This document shows positions 8,571 to 20,293 of a DNA stretch of 64,000 bases, piece by piece; the first letter of the stretch is position 1, and each line of letters opens with the position of its first letter. The DNA comes from Butyrivibrio sp. (lineage in GTDB: Bacteria; Bacillota; Clostridia; Lachnospirales; Lachnospiraceae): the NCBI GenBank assembly GCA_015056575.1, contig SVGA01000002.1, positions 173,599-237,598 on the forward strand, given 5' to 3'. A program made the translations under genes and the position numbers. Below the pieces are notes generated by a model, which was not told the DNA's origin, made no database searches, and saw only the letters and a list, made by a program, of their open reading frames with translations.

Positions 8571-9649
8571 TACTGAATCTCCTCGTTGATAATTCTCACT
8601 ATGGTCTTGGTTGCGCTGTGAAGCTCACTCTTGCTCATAGCTTCGAGGTATTTCTCCCGGTTGTTGTACAGCTCATCAATGGTCTCTACCAGAATATCCT
8701 CATCCAGCTCGTCGTTGTCGATGACCATTGAAAATCCCTGCTGTTCAAAGGATCTGGCGTTTAGCATCTGATCACCTCTGCTGGATTTTGTTGACAGCGG
8801 GATCAGAATATTGGGCTTCTTTAGTGCAAGAAGCTCGCAGATGGAATTTGCTCCGGCTCTTGAAACCACAATATCAGCCATGGCAAAGATATCCTTGAGT
8901 TCATTCTTAACATATTCAAACTGCTTGTATCCGGGCACTGTAAGCTTTAAGTTGTCCATCTTCTCCTTGCCGCAGATGTGAACCACATTGAAGTGGGGAA
9001 GCAGCCTTGGCAGCGCAAAACGCACGGTCTCGTTAACGGACTGGGCACCAAGACTTCCGCCGATGACCATAAGTACCGGCTTATCGTCGGTGAAACCGCA
9101 AAGCTTCTTGCCGGCTTCCTTAGAACCCTTTCCAAGCTCTTCTCTGATAGGGGTTCCTGTAAGCACCGCCTTGTCTGCGGGAAGGACCCTCATGGTCTCC
9201 GGGAAGTTGCAGCATATCTTCCTTGCTCCGGACATGCTCAGCTTATTGGCAAGGCCGGGTGTCATATCAGATTCATGAACTATATAGGGAATCTTCAGAA
9301 CTCCGGCGGCTCTCACAACAGGAACACTGACGTATCCGCCCTTGGAAAACACGATGTCGGGCTTGATCTTCTTAAGAAGCTGCCTTGCCTCATGAAATCC
9401 CTTCAAAACCCTGAAAGGATCAGAGAAATTCTTGGGATCGAAATATCTTCTGAGCTTGCCGGTGGCAATCCCGAAGTACGGAATGTTGTAATCCTCGATA
9501 AGCTTCTTCTCAATTCCCGTATATGAGCCGATGTAGAAAATCTCAAACCCGGCTTCCTTCAAAGCAGGAATAAGCGCGATGTTGGGTGTTACATGCCCCG
9601 CGCTTCCTCCGCCTGTAAGTACGATTCGTTTTGTAGGTCTTTCACTCAC
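8570..9649 (-). CDS. murG: UDP-GlcNAc:lipid I GlcNAc transferase
   Basis: A 359-residue MurG that adds GlcNAc to lipid I to form lipid II on the inner face of the membrane. The N-terminal glycine-rich loop TGGGSAGHVTPNIAL and the later GGSLGAQSVNE, FVKNEL-like EYVKNELKDIFA and the donor-binding SRAGANSICELLALKKPNIL are all present. The start is GTG at 9649 with AAGGA about 8 bases upstream. It lies outside a division/cell-wall cluster, as in many Lachnospiraceae, and heads a tight three-gene unit. Confidence 0.95.
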   Translation of the reverse strand: MSERPTKRIVLTGGGSAGHVTPNIALIPALKEAGFEIFYIGSYTGIEKKLIEDYNIPYFGIATGKLRRYFDPKNFSDPFRVLKGFHEARQLLKKIKPDIVFSKGGYVSVPVVRAAGVLKIPYIVHESDMTPGLANKLSMSGARKICCNFPETMRVLPADKAVLTGTPIREELGKGSKEAGKKLCGFTDDKPVLMVIGGSLGAQSVNETVRFALPRLLPHFNVVHICGKEKMDNLKLTVPGYKQFEYVKNELKDIFAMADIVVSRAGANSICELLALKKPNILIPLSTKSSRGDQMLNARSFEQQGFSMVIDNDELDEDILVETIDELYNNREKYLEAMSKSELHSATKTIVRIINEEIQ

Positions 9650-9721
9650 TGTTCTATCCTTCTTTTCGCTGTTTTTTCTGCTGATAGTATATCACTTTTG
9701 CCTGCGGCTTGTTAAAAAAGT

Positions 9722-10822
9722 TTACTCCTCAAGGGACTCGTAGTTCAAAAGCCCCTTTTCCTCGTATTCTTTAATATACTTTTCCTGAACTTCCTTTGAA
9801 AATTCCTTCACTTCATCCAGGAATTTCTCATAGTTATCCACAGTTAACCTGTTTTTATCCACAAGGATCTCATCCAGCATAAGCCGGTTTATCTCCGGTG
9901 AAAAATGCAGCGTATCCATGTAGTTATTGAGGTTTGTCACTATCTCTTTTTCATTCTGAAAACAGAAGATCTTCACATTATCATATTGCAAAAGAGCCTT
10001 CGTCATCTCTTTTTCACAGTATATGACCGCATCAGTCTCGCCGTATCTGTAGGTCATGTCCCACCACAAAAGTGAGTAAGGCGGATAGAAGAAGACAAAC
10101 TCTGTTTCAGGATGAGATCTCACCTGCTCTGTCAAAAGAGCTATGTTGGCAGAGAGTTTGTCGGCATAAGCCGTCTCTTCCATCATGGGCTTAACCTCAT
10201 TGGACCTGAAATACACAGAAAGCGTGCTTTCCTCTCCGAAGGTCTTCCACTGAGCCCAGTTGTAGGACTGACCTTCCCTGTAATCCCCAATGAAAGAGCT
10301 TGCCACCTCGTAGGGAATCTTCTCAAAAAGCACGTCCTTGTTAAACAGGTACTGAACATCATTAAAGGGATTCCTGTCATAAAGATACATGGGACAGCCG
10401 GTGGACTCATAGGTGGTCTCCGGATCCGCATAGAGCGATGACGGGTCGATGTTGTAAAAAACGTACTTAATGTCATGGTCCTCATAGGCCGCATCCATGA
10501 GATAGCACAGATCCGCGGTGGCTCCGTAGGAGCGGATGGCCTTAATCGACTTAATACCGTAAGCCTCGTCATACCAGGCGTTGTCGTTGTTCTCCATTAC
10601 TGAAGACCCAACAAGAAGAGAGTCGTAGTCGAAGTTTCTAAGGCTACCGATGCACTGATACTCCTTGTCATTAAGAACAGCCTTCATCCCAAACCATGGC
10701 TTATGGTAGTGATAGAAGGGGTCGAAAACATAGACCGTTACCCCGATAAGCACAAGTATCACCAGAACCGTGCAAAAAAGCCTCTTTATGAAATTTGCAG
10801 AAGTATTTTTATTATCTGCCAT
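9722..10822 (-). CDS. Membrane-anchored SGNH/DltD-like protein
   Basis: A 366-residue protein with one N-terminal membrane helix (about residues 14-33) and an extracytoplasmic domain. An SGNH-type arrangement can be traced: a Gly-x-Ser nucleophile region (LLVGSSVMENN) and a late DxxH (DTLHFSPE near residue 302). The position next to an MBOAT O-acyltransferase is the usual context for DltD/AlgX-like partners that pass an acyl group to a cell-surface polymer. The C-terminal 50 residues are charged and probably helical. The polymer modified is unknown. Confidence 0.7.
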   Translation of the reverse strand: MADNKNTSANFIKRLFCTVLVILVLIGVTVYVFDPFYHYHKPWFGMKAVLNDKEYQCIGSLRNFDYDSLLVGSSVMENNDNAWYDEAYGIKSIKAIRSYGATADLCYLMDAAYEDHDIKYVFYNIDPSSLYADPETTYESTGCPMYLYDRNPFNDVQYLFNKDVLFEKIPYEVASSFIGDYREGQSYNWAQWKTFGEESTLSVYFRSNEVKPMMEETAYADKLSANIALLTEQVRSHPETEFVFFYPPYSLLWWDMTYRYGETDAVIYCEKEMTKALLQYDNVKIFCFQNEKEIVTNLNNYMDTLHFSPEINRLMLDEILVDKNRLTVDNYEKFLDEVKEFSKEVQEKYIKEYEEKGLLNYESLEE

Positions 10823-10910
10823 AATAATCCAATCTTAAAATCTTTATCAGTCTTCACTGTGCCCGCTGTGGAAAATTAACCGCTGCGCAGCTGATCTTCT
10901 AAGCTCCCAC

Positions 10911-12440
10911 TCAGAACTGGAAGTATATGAAAGTGCTGACGTTGGACAGTGATATGAAGGACCACACAAAAACGATGGCAAGTCCCGCCACTGTCTTTTT
11001 GTCAAATTTGGTATTCTCAACAATCTCCTCAGTGTTCTTCCGGGTCATGATAAATCCGCAAACCGCCAGGATCACCAGTATTGTAGCCATATACACGATA
11101 GTCTCCCCGCCGCTTATACCGATTCGGGAAAAAAGCTCTCTAAGAAGATAGTTCTCCGCGATCTCCAGCTGTGACGCGGTCCTATACAAAAATCCCGGAT
11201 AGGTAAAGAAGAAGAACTGCTTAAACATCTGAATCGCATAGGTCATATCCTGGGATCTGAAGAAGATCAGAGATATCACAAACATAAGGAATGTAAGAGC
11301 ATTTCCCACAAAATACGGAACCATGATAAAGGGCTTATCCCTGAGGAGATATTTCTTTGCCCGGCCGGAGTTTTCGGTCACACTTTCCTTAACTCCCACT
11401 ATTCCAAGATCGTCCCAGACCACAAGAAGTCCCTGCATAAGGCCCCAGCAGATATAGGTCCAGCCTGCGCCGTGCCACAATCCGCTAAGAATGAAGACGA
11501 TAAGCACATTTATGACCGTCCTTACCTTGCCTTTGCGACTGCCTCCAAGAGGAATGTAGACGTACTTTATAAAGAACCGGGACAGGGTCATGTGCCATCT
11601 CTGCCACAGCTCTTTTGCGGTAGCTGCCTTGTAGGGGGAGTTAAAGTTGGTGGGAAGCTTTACTCCAAGCATGAGGCTTACGCCGTTTGCCATGTCGCAG
11701 TAGCCTGAAAAATCCAGATAGATCTGGAAAGTATAAGAGAGCATCACCACGATCACCGTCAGGGTGTCCATATAATAGGTGTAGTGAAAGCCGTAGTTTA
11801 CTGCCGATGATAGAGTATCTGCAAGGATGACCTTCTTACCAAGACCTATGATAAAAGACATAACACCCCTTGCGAAGGTATCTGAGTTAAAGCTGCGTCT
11901 GTTTCTTTCCCTGAACTGATCGAGGATCTCCTTGTGGAACGCGATCGGACCCTGGATGAGCTTCGGAAAATAGGTCATGTACAGAAGATACTCGGTGATA
12001 GTGTAGTTTGGAGCGTCGCCGTTTGCTCTGTCCACAATAAAGGAGATCTGACCGAAGGTAAAAAAGCTGATACCGATGGGCATCAGGATCTGCCTTGCGG
12101 TAATGGTAAGGCCTGCCACCTGATTGACATTATCCACGAAGAATCCCAGATACTTGAAGTAGAAAAGAAGCGCCAGATTGAAGATGACGCCGATTACCTT
12201 GATAGCTCTTTTCCCACTTTCCGAAGTCCTTTCCACCAGCATGCCAAGTCCGTAATTGACAGCCATTGAAATCAGCAGAATGACAGGGAAAAACGCACCG
12301 AATGTATAATAGTAATACAGTGACATGCCTGTTAGAAACAGGTCAGCCACTGTATATTTTTCAAATCTGTTTAATATGTACCATCCCGCCAGAAGAGCCG
12401 GCAGAAACAGCAATATAAATCTAAAGGAATTAAAACCCAT
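10911..12440 (-). CDS. MBOAT-family O-acyltransferase (AlgI/DltB-like)
   Basis: A 509-residue polytopic membrane protein. The MBOAT core is clear: ELWQRWHMTLSRFFIKYVYIPLGGSRKG and, with the conserved catalytic His, LSGLWHGAGWTYICWG. Around ten hydrophobic helices are visible. Family members move acyl (often acetyl) groups across the membrane for polysaccharide or teichoic acid decoration. The next gene downstream (88 bp gap) encodes the SGNH-like partner; the hydrolase gene is 11 bp upstream. Confidence 0.92.
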   Translation of the reverse strand: MGFNSFRFILLFLPALLAGWYILNRFEKYTVADLFLTGMSLYYYYTFGAFFPVILLISMAVNYGLGMLVERTSESGKRAIKVIGVIFNLALLFYFKYLGFFVDNVNQVAGLTITARQILMPIGISFFTFGQISFIVDRANGDAPNYTITEYLLYMTYFPKLIQGPIAFHKEILDQFRERNRRSFNSDTFARGVMSFIIGLGKKVILADTLSSAVNYGFHYTYYMDTLTVIVVMLSYTFQIYLDFSGYCDMANGVSLMLGVKLPTNFNSPYKAATAKELWQRWHMTLSRFFIKYVYIPLGGSRKGKVRTVINVLIVFILSGLWHGAGWTYICWGLMQGLLVVWDDLGIVGVKESVTENSGRAKKYLLRDKPFIMVPYFVGNALTFLMFVISLIFFRSQDMTYAIQMFKQFFFFTYPGFLYRTASQLEIAENYLLRELFSRIGISGGETIVYMATILVILAVCGFIMTRKNTEEIVENTKFDKKTVAGLAIVFVWSFISLSNVSTFIYFQF

Positions 12441-12451
12441 ATTTCCTATCC

Positions 12452-13372
12452 TTAAAAGGCATATTTAGCAAGGAATCCGTCCACCTTGTTCCAGTAGTTG
12501 ACGGGATCCTTGACAACTCCCTCAATATGGCGGGCTCCAAGGATCATGCAGTACTGCTTGGGACAAGAGGCTGCCTCATAGAGCCTTGAGCACATCTGCG
12601 GATTGATGAAGGTATCATCATCTCCGTGGATGAACAGAGTGGGGGTCTTGGACCTTGCCACCGCCTTAAGGCAGTTCACATCATTGATATCAAATCCCGA
12701 CTTCAGCAAAATGATGCCTCTGGATATGGCAAGTGCCAGAGGGATTGGGATCAGAGCCTTGGATAATATCCTGTAAGCTGTTGCAAACTCAGCTCTTAAC
12801 GTGGAAAAAGAACTGTCGGAAACCGCTGCCTTAACGTTAGAGGGAAGCTTCGCGCCTGTTGTCATCAGTGTTGTTGCAGCACCCATGGACATACCGTGGA
12901 GAATGATCTCTGCCTCGGGATCCAGAGTTATAAGATAATCGATCCAGCCCATAATGTCCATACTGTCATCAAGGCCGTAACCTATATATTTGCCTTCGCT
13001 CTTACCGAAGCCGCGGAGATCCGGAAGTAGACAGTTAATGCCTCTTTCCAGGTAATGCTTAGCATATATTCCGTTGGATTCGTGATCATCCCAAATTCCG
13101 TGAATGATTATGGCATACTTATGGATGTCTTTTCCCGCGGGAATATAACTTGCATGGAGCCTCAGTTCATCAAAAGATTCGATGAAAACATCCTCTCTGT
13201 CCTTGTGATTCCTTATGAATTCACGTCCTCTGGTTATGGCGGGGTCAAAGTCATTGGCCCCGTTATGCTGATGAGGAACGGAAGAGAGCTTGTATATGTA
13301 TTCGGCAAAAGCATACACGCCGCCGATAATTGCAGCTGCAACCGTAATTGTCAGAAGAGTTTTCTTTTTCAT
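12452..13372 (-). CDS. Alpha/beta hydrolase, membrane-anchored
   Basis: A 306-residue hydrolase with a signal-anchor helix at about residues 5-25. The fold shows an oxyanion-region IHGIWDD, DLRGFGKSEGKY, the nucleophile elbow GMSMGA, the acid in IHGDDDTFI and the His of GARHIEG. It resembles BAAT/peptidase S9-type esterases found in Firmicutes. The substrate is unknown. It lies 15 bp downstream of the exonuclease III gene and 11 bp upstream of the MBOAT gene. It could act on acylated surface polymers, but that is guesswork from position. Confidence 0.85.
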   Translation of the reverse strand: MKKKTLLTITVAAAIIGGVYAFAEYIYKLSSVPHQHNGANDFDPAITRGREFIRNHKDREDVFIESFDELRLHASYIPAGKDIHKYAIIIHGIWDDHESNGIYAKHYLERGINCLLPDLRGFGKSEGKYIGYGLDDSMDIMGWIDYLITLDPEAEIILHGMSMGAATTLMTTGAKLPSNVKAAVSDSSFSTLRAEFATAYRILSKALIPIPLALAISRGIILLKSGFDINDVNCLKAVARSKTPTLFIHGDDDTFINPQMCSRLYEAASCPKQYCMILGARHIEGVVKDPVNYWNKVDGFLAKYAF

Positions 13373-13387
13373 AGGAATTCCTCTAGT

Positions 13388-14149
13388 TTACTTCAAAATC
13401 AGGCCGACAGGGCAGTGGTCGGAACCAAGGGCATCTGCATAAATCTTTGCATCTTCGATCATGGGCAAAAGAGCTTCCGATACCACAAAGTAGTCTATAC
13501 GCCATCCTGCATTCTTGGCTCTGGAGTTAAACCTGTATGACCACCAGGAATATGCACCTTCAAGGTCAGGATAAAAATGTCTGAAGGTATCTACAAGACC
13601 TGAGGAGACTACATTGTCGAATTTCTCCCGCTCCTCATCGGTAAATCCCGCATGGCCTCTGTTGGGCTTGGGATTTTTAAGGTCGATCTCTTTGTGGGCT
13701 ACATTAAGATCTCCGCAGTAGATCACCGGCTTTTTTTCCTCAAGCTTCTTGATAAAAGCAAGGAAATCATCCTCCCAGCGCTGACGGTACTCAAGCCTTG
13801 AAAGATCCTCCTTGGCATTGGGCACATATACCGTAACAAGGTAATAATCAGGATACTCAGCGGTGATAACCCTTCCCTCGTGGTCGTGCTCATCTATACC
13901 CATTCCGTAAGAGACGGTTATCGGCTTTTCTTTGGTAAAGATTGCTGTTCCGGAATAGCCCTTTTTGTCTGCATAATTCCAGAATTCTTCATATCCCGGA
14001 AGGTCCATCGTGATCTGACCCTCCTGAAGTTTGGTCTCCTGAAGGCATATCACATCAGGGTTTTCCTTAGTCATGAACTCATCGAAGCAGCCCTTTGAAA
14101 CACAGGCCCTAAGTCCGTTTACATTCCATGATACAAGCTTTTTTCCCAT
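13388..14149 (-). CDS. Exodeoxyribonuclease III / AP endonuclease
   Basis: A 253-residue Xth/ExoA-type enzyme of base-excision repair. Family motifs: SWNVNGLRA at the start, ICLQETKLQ (metal-binding Glu), [18 protein letters not shown], the [21 protein letters not shown] block and the terminal [11 protein letters not shown] with the catalytic Asp-His pair. Length is standard for the ExoA/APE1 group. It is embedded in a minus-strand run (GGDEF gene, exonuclease, hydrolase, MBOAT) with gaps of 6-15 bp, likely one transcript. Confidence 0.95.
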   Translation of the reverse strand: MGKKLVSWNVNGLRACVSKGCFDEFMTKENPDVICLQETKLQEGQITMDLPGYEEFWNYADKKGYSGTAIFTKEKPITVSYGMGIDEHDHEGRVITAEYPDYYLVTVYVPNAKEDLSRLEYRQRWEDDFLAFIKKLEEKKPVIYCGDLNVAHKEIDLKNPKPNRGHAGFTDEEREKFDNVVSSGLVDTFRHFYPDLEGAYSWWSYRFNSRAKNAGWRIDYFVVSEALLPMIEDAKIYADALGSDHCPVGLILK

Positions 14150-14155
14150 AATTTG

Positions 14156-15613
14156 TTATAAATTTCCTTTGATTCTCTGAAGATTCTCGTCAGTTTCCTT
14201 AAGCATCTCGCGAAGGGACAGATTCTCCTCATGTCCGAATTCGCAGATGGAGTACTGAAGATGATTGATATATCTGTTGGATTCAGTAAGAAGCTTGGCA
14301 TTCTGGTTGGACATCTCCTGGCGGAGAGTCTCAGCCTTTCCGTCCTCGTTGGTGATAACAAGAACTGCGAACTCATCACCTCTGATCCTTCCGTAAATAC
14401 AGCCGGAGAACACCTCCTCGAGGATACCCGCAATGCGCTTAACGGCTCTGTCGCCTTCCTCGTGGCCGTACATATCGTTGATTCGCTTTAAGGATTCCAT
14501 GTGAATATAGGCAACCACAGCATTTGTACCGGGTTCAAACTTTTCTTTGAGAAGATCATAGGCCTTTGCAAAGAAGCCTCGCCTGTTGAGACCTCCTGTA
14601 AGATAGTCCTGATCGCCGATGTGATCAAGAACAGAGTCATCCCTTGCCAGCTCTTCCTGAACTTCATAAAGCTCACCAAGAGTCTTATCCAGAGACTTCT
14701 CAAGATAGGAGAGTCTGGAAATACCTGTGGTAAGGCTTATGATGCTGTCAAAGTAATAATCGATCAAAAGGCCCGGTGCGAATTCCGATACAATAACTCC
14801 CAGCTGATAGTCTCCTACAAACAGGGTTCCCATGATAAGAATCTTGGATGAATCCTTGGTGAAATTGGAGATGATCCTGCCTGTGTCCACAGTCATGGTC
14901 TCACTTCCAAATTCCATCTCTTTGCCGTTAATGACAACACTCTTCATATTGATCTCGGCAGGTCTCTCCCAGGGATACTTAAGAGTATTTCTTATCTTCT
15001 TGTTGTAGGTGAAAATTCCGCAGTTATTGATCCCGTTTATAATGGCCAGTTTGGTAAACTCTTCATAGGCCTTCTCGGAGTCATATTTCTTGTGGAGAAG
15101 ATGATTTCCAAGTTGTGAAAGAACCCTGATGGCTTCCTGATCGGGCACTTCCACAAAGGAGAACTGCTTCTGGGATTCTGAGGGAGGAACAACCTGGTTC
15201 TTCACATAGAAAACCGCATCGCATACGGCCTCATATCCGAGCTGCTCAAACTTAAAGTTATCGGACTGCACAGGATTTACATTCACAAATCCTTCCTGTT
15301 CAGTCAGAGTTAAGACAGGTATGTTTTCAAATTTTTTAAGGAATGCCTCTTTTTTGAGAATGGTGGTTTTTAATCCTATCTTCCCTGCATCGATGATGAG
15401 AGCATCAAAATCGGAGCTGTCAGCATAGTCAAATACTGCGGACTGCTGGAGGATTTTTTCTTTATCCTCCACGTCAGAGTTGTCTCCCACAAGATATTTA
15501 CCCGGCATGATCACAAGGGTCACGTCCTTATCCTTGGCAGCCTGACATGCTCCGATACAAATTTTCTTAACTTCCCTGTCTTCCAATTCTGATACTAACA
15601 GTCCGATGTTCAT
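14156..15613 (-). CDS. GGDEF-domain protein with receptor-like N-terminus
   Basis: A 485-residue protein. The N-terminal ~270 residues resemble a LacI/periplasmic-binding-like sensor fold (starts MNIGLLVSELEDREVKKI). A coiled linker leads to a diguanylate cyclase-like domain (about 335-485; HIGDQDYLTGGLNRRGF at its start). The signature reads RIRGDEF rather than GGDEF, and the TGLPNRR-like box reads TGGLNRR, so catalytic activity is uncertain. No signal peptide is visible, so the sensor part should be cytosolic. It lies 10 bp downstream of gyrA. Confidence 0.82.
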   Translation of the reverse strand: MNIGLLVSELEDREVKKICIGACQAAKDKDVTLVIMPGKYLVGDNSDVEDKEKILQQSAVFDYADSSDFDALIIDAGKIGLKTTILKKEAFLKKFENIPVLTLTEQEGFVNVNPVQSDNFKFEQLGYEAVCDAVFYVKNQVVPPSESQKQFSFVEVPDQEAIRVLSQLGNHLLHKKYDSEKAYEEFTKLAIINGINNCGIFTYNKKIRNTLKYPWERPAEINMKSVVINGKEMEFGSETMTVDTGRIISNFTKDSSKILIMGTLFVGDYQLGVIVSEFAPGLLIDYYFDSIISLTTGISRLSYLEKSLDKTLGELYEVQEELARDDSVLDHIGDQDYLTGGLNRRGFFAKAYDLLKEKFEPGTNAVVAYIHMESLKRINDMYGHEEGDRAVKRIAGILEEVFSGCIYGRIRGDEFAVLVITNEDGKAETLRQEMSNQNAKLLTESNRYINHLQYSICEFGHEENLSLREMLKETDENLQRIKGNL

Positions 15614-15623
15614 AGGCCCCTCA

Positions 15624-18173
15624 TTATTCCTCTACATCTTCACTAACGTCATCTATGTTGTCGATCTCGTGATCTCCGTCGGAAATCTTTTCACGTACCT
15701 TTGCAATCTTGGCTACGGTCACTCCCTTATCAAGATTGATCATCTTGACACCGGAAGTAACTCTTCCGTGAACTGAAATGTCTGTCATTCTAAGCTGTAT
15801 GATGGTTCCTGCATTTGTGATCATCATGATCTCGTTGTCATCATTAACAGCCTTAACTCCGATGACACTTCCGGTCTTCTCGGTTATCTTGTAACACTTA
15901 ACACCCTTACCGCCTCTGAACTGAGAGTGGAATTCCTCAAGTGTTGTTCTCTTTCCGTAACCATTCTCTGAAACTATGAGAAGTGAATCTCCCTGAGTGT
16001 CTATCTGCATTCCGACAATCTCGTCGGTATCATCGAGCATCATGCCGCGAACACCGATGGATGATCTTCCTGTGGAACGAACATCCTTCTCATCAAAGTG
16101 GATGCACATTCCGTTCTTGGTAACAAGGAAAATCTCAGATGTCTTCTTGACTGTCTTAACTTCGATAAGCTCATCATCATCACGAAGGCTGATGGCTGCA
16201 AGCCCTGTCTTTCTCACATTTGAGAAATCTGTGATGGGAGTCTTCTTAACGGTACCCTTCTTGGTTACCATGAACAGACTCTTTTCATCATCTTCAAAGC
16301 CCTGTACCGGGATCATAGCGGAAATCTTTTCTCCGGGTGCCAGCTGAAGAAGGTTTACAATAGCCATTCCTCTTGAGGTTCTTGATGCCTCCGGAATCTG
16401 ATAAGCCTTGAGTCTGTAAACCCTTCCCGTGTTGGTAAAGAACATAACGTAGTTGTGAGTGGTGGTCATAAGGATATCTTCCACAAAATCATTCTCTATT
16501 GTGGTGATTCCCTTGATTCCCTTACCTCCGCGGTTCTGAGACTTAAAGTTATCGATGGACATTCTCTTGATATATCCAAGATTGGTCATGGCGATAACTG
16601 TATTAACGTTTGGAATAAGGTCCTCTGTATCGATATCGGAATCATCATGACCAATCTGTGACTTTCTGTCATCGCCGTACTTGTCGGCAATCTCACTGAT
16701 CTCTGTCTTGATAACTCCAAGAAGTACCTTCTTGTCTGCAAGGATTGCCTTTAACTCCTCAATCCTCTTTAAGAGCTCTGCGTGCTCCTGCTCAAGCTTG
16801 TCTCTTTCCAAGCCTGTCAGAGTACGAAGTCTCATATCAACGATGGCCTGGGCCTGAGCATCTGAGAGACCGAAGCGGCTCATCAACTGCTCTTTGGCAA
16901 TGGCAACCGTCTCACTTCCTCTGATGATCTTTATTACCTCATCGATGTTATCAAGAGCGATGAGCAGACCTTCTAAGATATGATTTCTCTCCTCAGCCTT
17001 CTTTAAGTCGAACTGAGTCCTTCTTGTAACAACCTCTTCCTGATGCTTGATGTAGTGGGTCAGCATCTCGGTAAGACTCATGATCTTAGGCTGATTATTT
17101 ACGAGAGCCAACATGATGATTCCGAAGGAATCCTGCATCTGTGTATGCTTGTACAGCTTGTTGAGCATGATGTTAGGGTTAACATCGGCACGAAGTTCAA
17201 TAACGACACGCATACCCTCTCTGTCGGATTCATCGCGAAGGGCAGTAATACCGTCGAGCTTTTTGAGTTTAACCAGCTCGGCAATCTTGGAAATCATGTT
17301 AGCTTTATTTACAAGATAGGGCAGTTCGGTAACAACAATCCTGTTCTTGCCGTTATTCATAGGCTCGATGTCTGTGACAGCCCTTACAATTACCTTACCT
17401 CTTCCCGTTCTGTAGGCTTCCTCAGCACCTCTTGTTCCAAGGATGATACCGCCTGTAGGAAAATCGGGCGCCTTAACAATATCAAGAAGCTCGTCAATCT
17501 CTGTATCCCTGTCCTCAAGGATCTTATTGTCTATCATCTTAACAACGGCTCTTACAACCTCCCTTAAGTTATGAGGGGGGATGTTGGTAGCCATACCTAC
17601 TGCAATACCGGTGGTTCCGTTAACCAGAAGGTTAGGAAATCTGCTGGGGAGAACCGACGGCTCTTTTTCCGTCTCATCAAAGTTGGGGGTGAAATCAACA
17701 GTATCCTTGTTGATATCTGCGATCATCTCCATTGAGATCTTAGTAAGCCTTGCCTCGGTGTATCGCATGGCAGCCGCGCCGTCACCGTCCACAGAACCGA
17801 AGTTTCCGTGTCCGTCAACCAGACAGTATCTCATGGACCAGGGCTGAGCCATATTTACCAAAGATCCGTATATGGAACTGTCACCGTGAGGATGGTACTT
17901 ACCCATGGTATCACCGACGATACGGGCACACTTACGATGTGGCTTGTCGGGACCGTTGTTTAGTTCAACCATGGAGTAAAGAATTCTTCTCTGAACCGGC
18001 TTAAGACCGTCCCTTACGTCGGGAAGGGCACGGGATGCGATAACACTCATGGCATAATCGATATAGTCGGATTCCATGGTCTTTTGAAGATCCACTTCCT
18101 TTATTCTGTCGGATGTGGTCTTCTCAAAGCCCTCCTCCGGCATTTCATTGTTGTTATTCTTGTTATCAGGCAT
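15624..18173 (-). CDS. gyrA: DNA gyrase subunit A
   Basis: An 849-residue GyrA, the breakage-reunion subunit. The catalytic Tyr sits in [10 protein letters not shown]; the C-terminal beta-pinwheel holds the GyrA-box QNRGGKG and a second QFRGGKG. The frame stays open to 18236, but the ATG at 18173 follows a GAGAGG site and gives the expected start. In the quinolone-resistance region the sequence reads [12 protein letters not shown], so the residue matching E. coli Asp87 is Gly. It follows gyrB after a 172-bp gap. Confidence 0.97.
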   Translation of the reverse strand: MPDNKNNNNEMPEEGFEKTTSDRIKEVDLQKTMESDYIDYAMSVIASRALPDVRDGLKPVQRRILYSMVELNNGPDKPHRKCARIVGDTMGKYHPHGDSSIYGSLVNMAQPWSMRYCLVDGHGNFGSVDGDGAAAMRYTEARLTKISMEMIADINKDTVDFTPNFDETEKEPSVLPSRFPNLLVNGTTGIAVGMATNIPPHNLREVVRAVVKMIDNKILEDRDTEIDELLDIVKAPDFPTGGIILGTRGAEEAYRTGRGKVIVRAVTDIEPMNNGKNRIVVTELPYLVNKANMISKIAELVKLKKLDGITALRDESDREGMRVVIELRADVNPNIMLNKLYKHTQMQDSFGIIMLALVNNQPKIMSLTEMLTHYIKHQEEVVTRRTQFDLKKAEERNHILEGLLIALDNIDEVIKIIRGSETVAIAKEQLMSRFGLSDAQAQAIVDMRLRTLTGLERDKLEQEHAELLKRIEELKAILADKKVLLGVIKTEISEIADKYGDDRKSQIGHDDSDIDTEDLIPNVNTVIAMTNLGYIKRMSIDNFKSQNRGGKGIKGITTIENDFVEDILMTTTHNYVMFFTNTGRVYRLKAYQIPEASRTSRGMAIVNLLQLAPGEKISAMIPVQGFEDDEKSLFMVTKKGTVKKTPITDFSNVRKTGLAAISLRDDDELIEVKTVKKTSEIFLVTKNGMCIHFDEKDVRSTGRSSIGVRGMMLDDTDEIVGMQIDTQGDSLLIVSENGYGKRTTLEEFHSQFRGGKGVKCYKITEKTGSVIGVKAVNDDNEIMMITNAGTIIQLRMTDISVHGRVTSGVKMINLDKGVTVAKIAKVREKISDGDHEIDNIDDVSEDVEE

Positions 18174-18345
18174 TTTTATTCCTCTCACTATTTTGGATAT
18201 ATACGGATTGCTTCGCTTTCTCAATCCTTCGCCCATTCGATAACAGACATACTCATTTCATTCGCATGTCTTTTTCTCATGGTCGTTTTATCTTCAAGGT
18301 TACAAAATGATTCCTGTAAAAATATCATTTTGCAACTTTGTAAAT

Positions 18346-20286
<1,941 letters not shown>

Positions 20287-20293
20287 TCACTCC

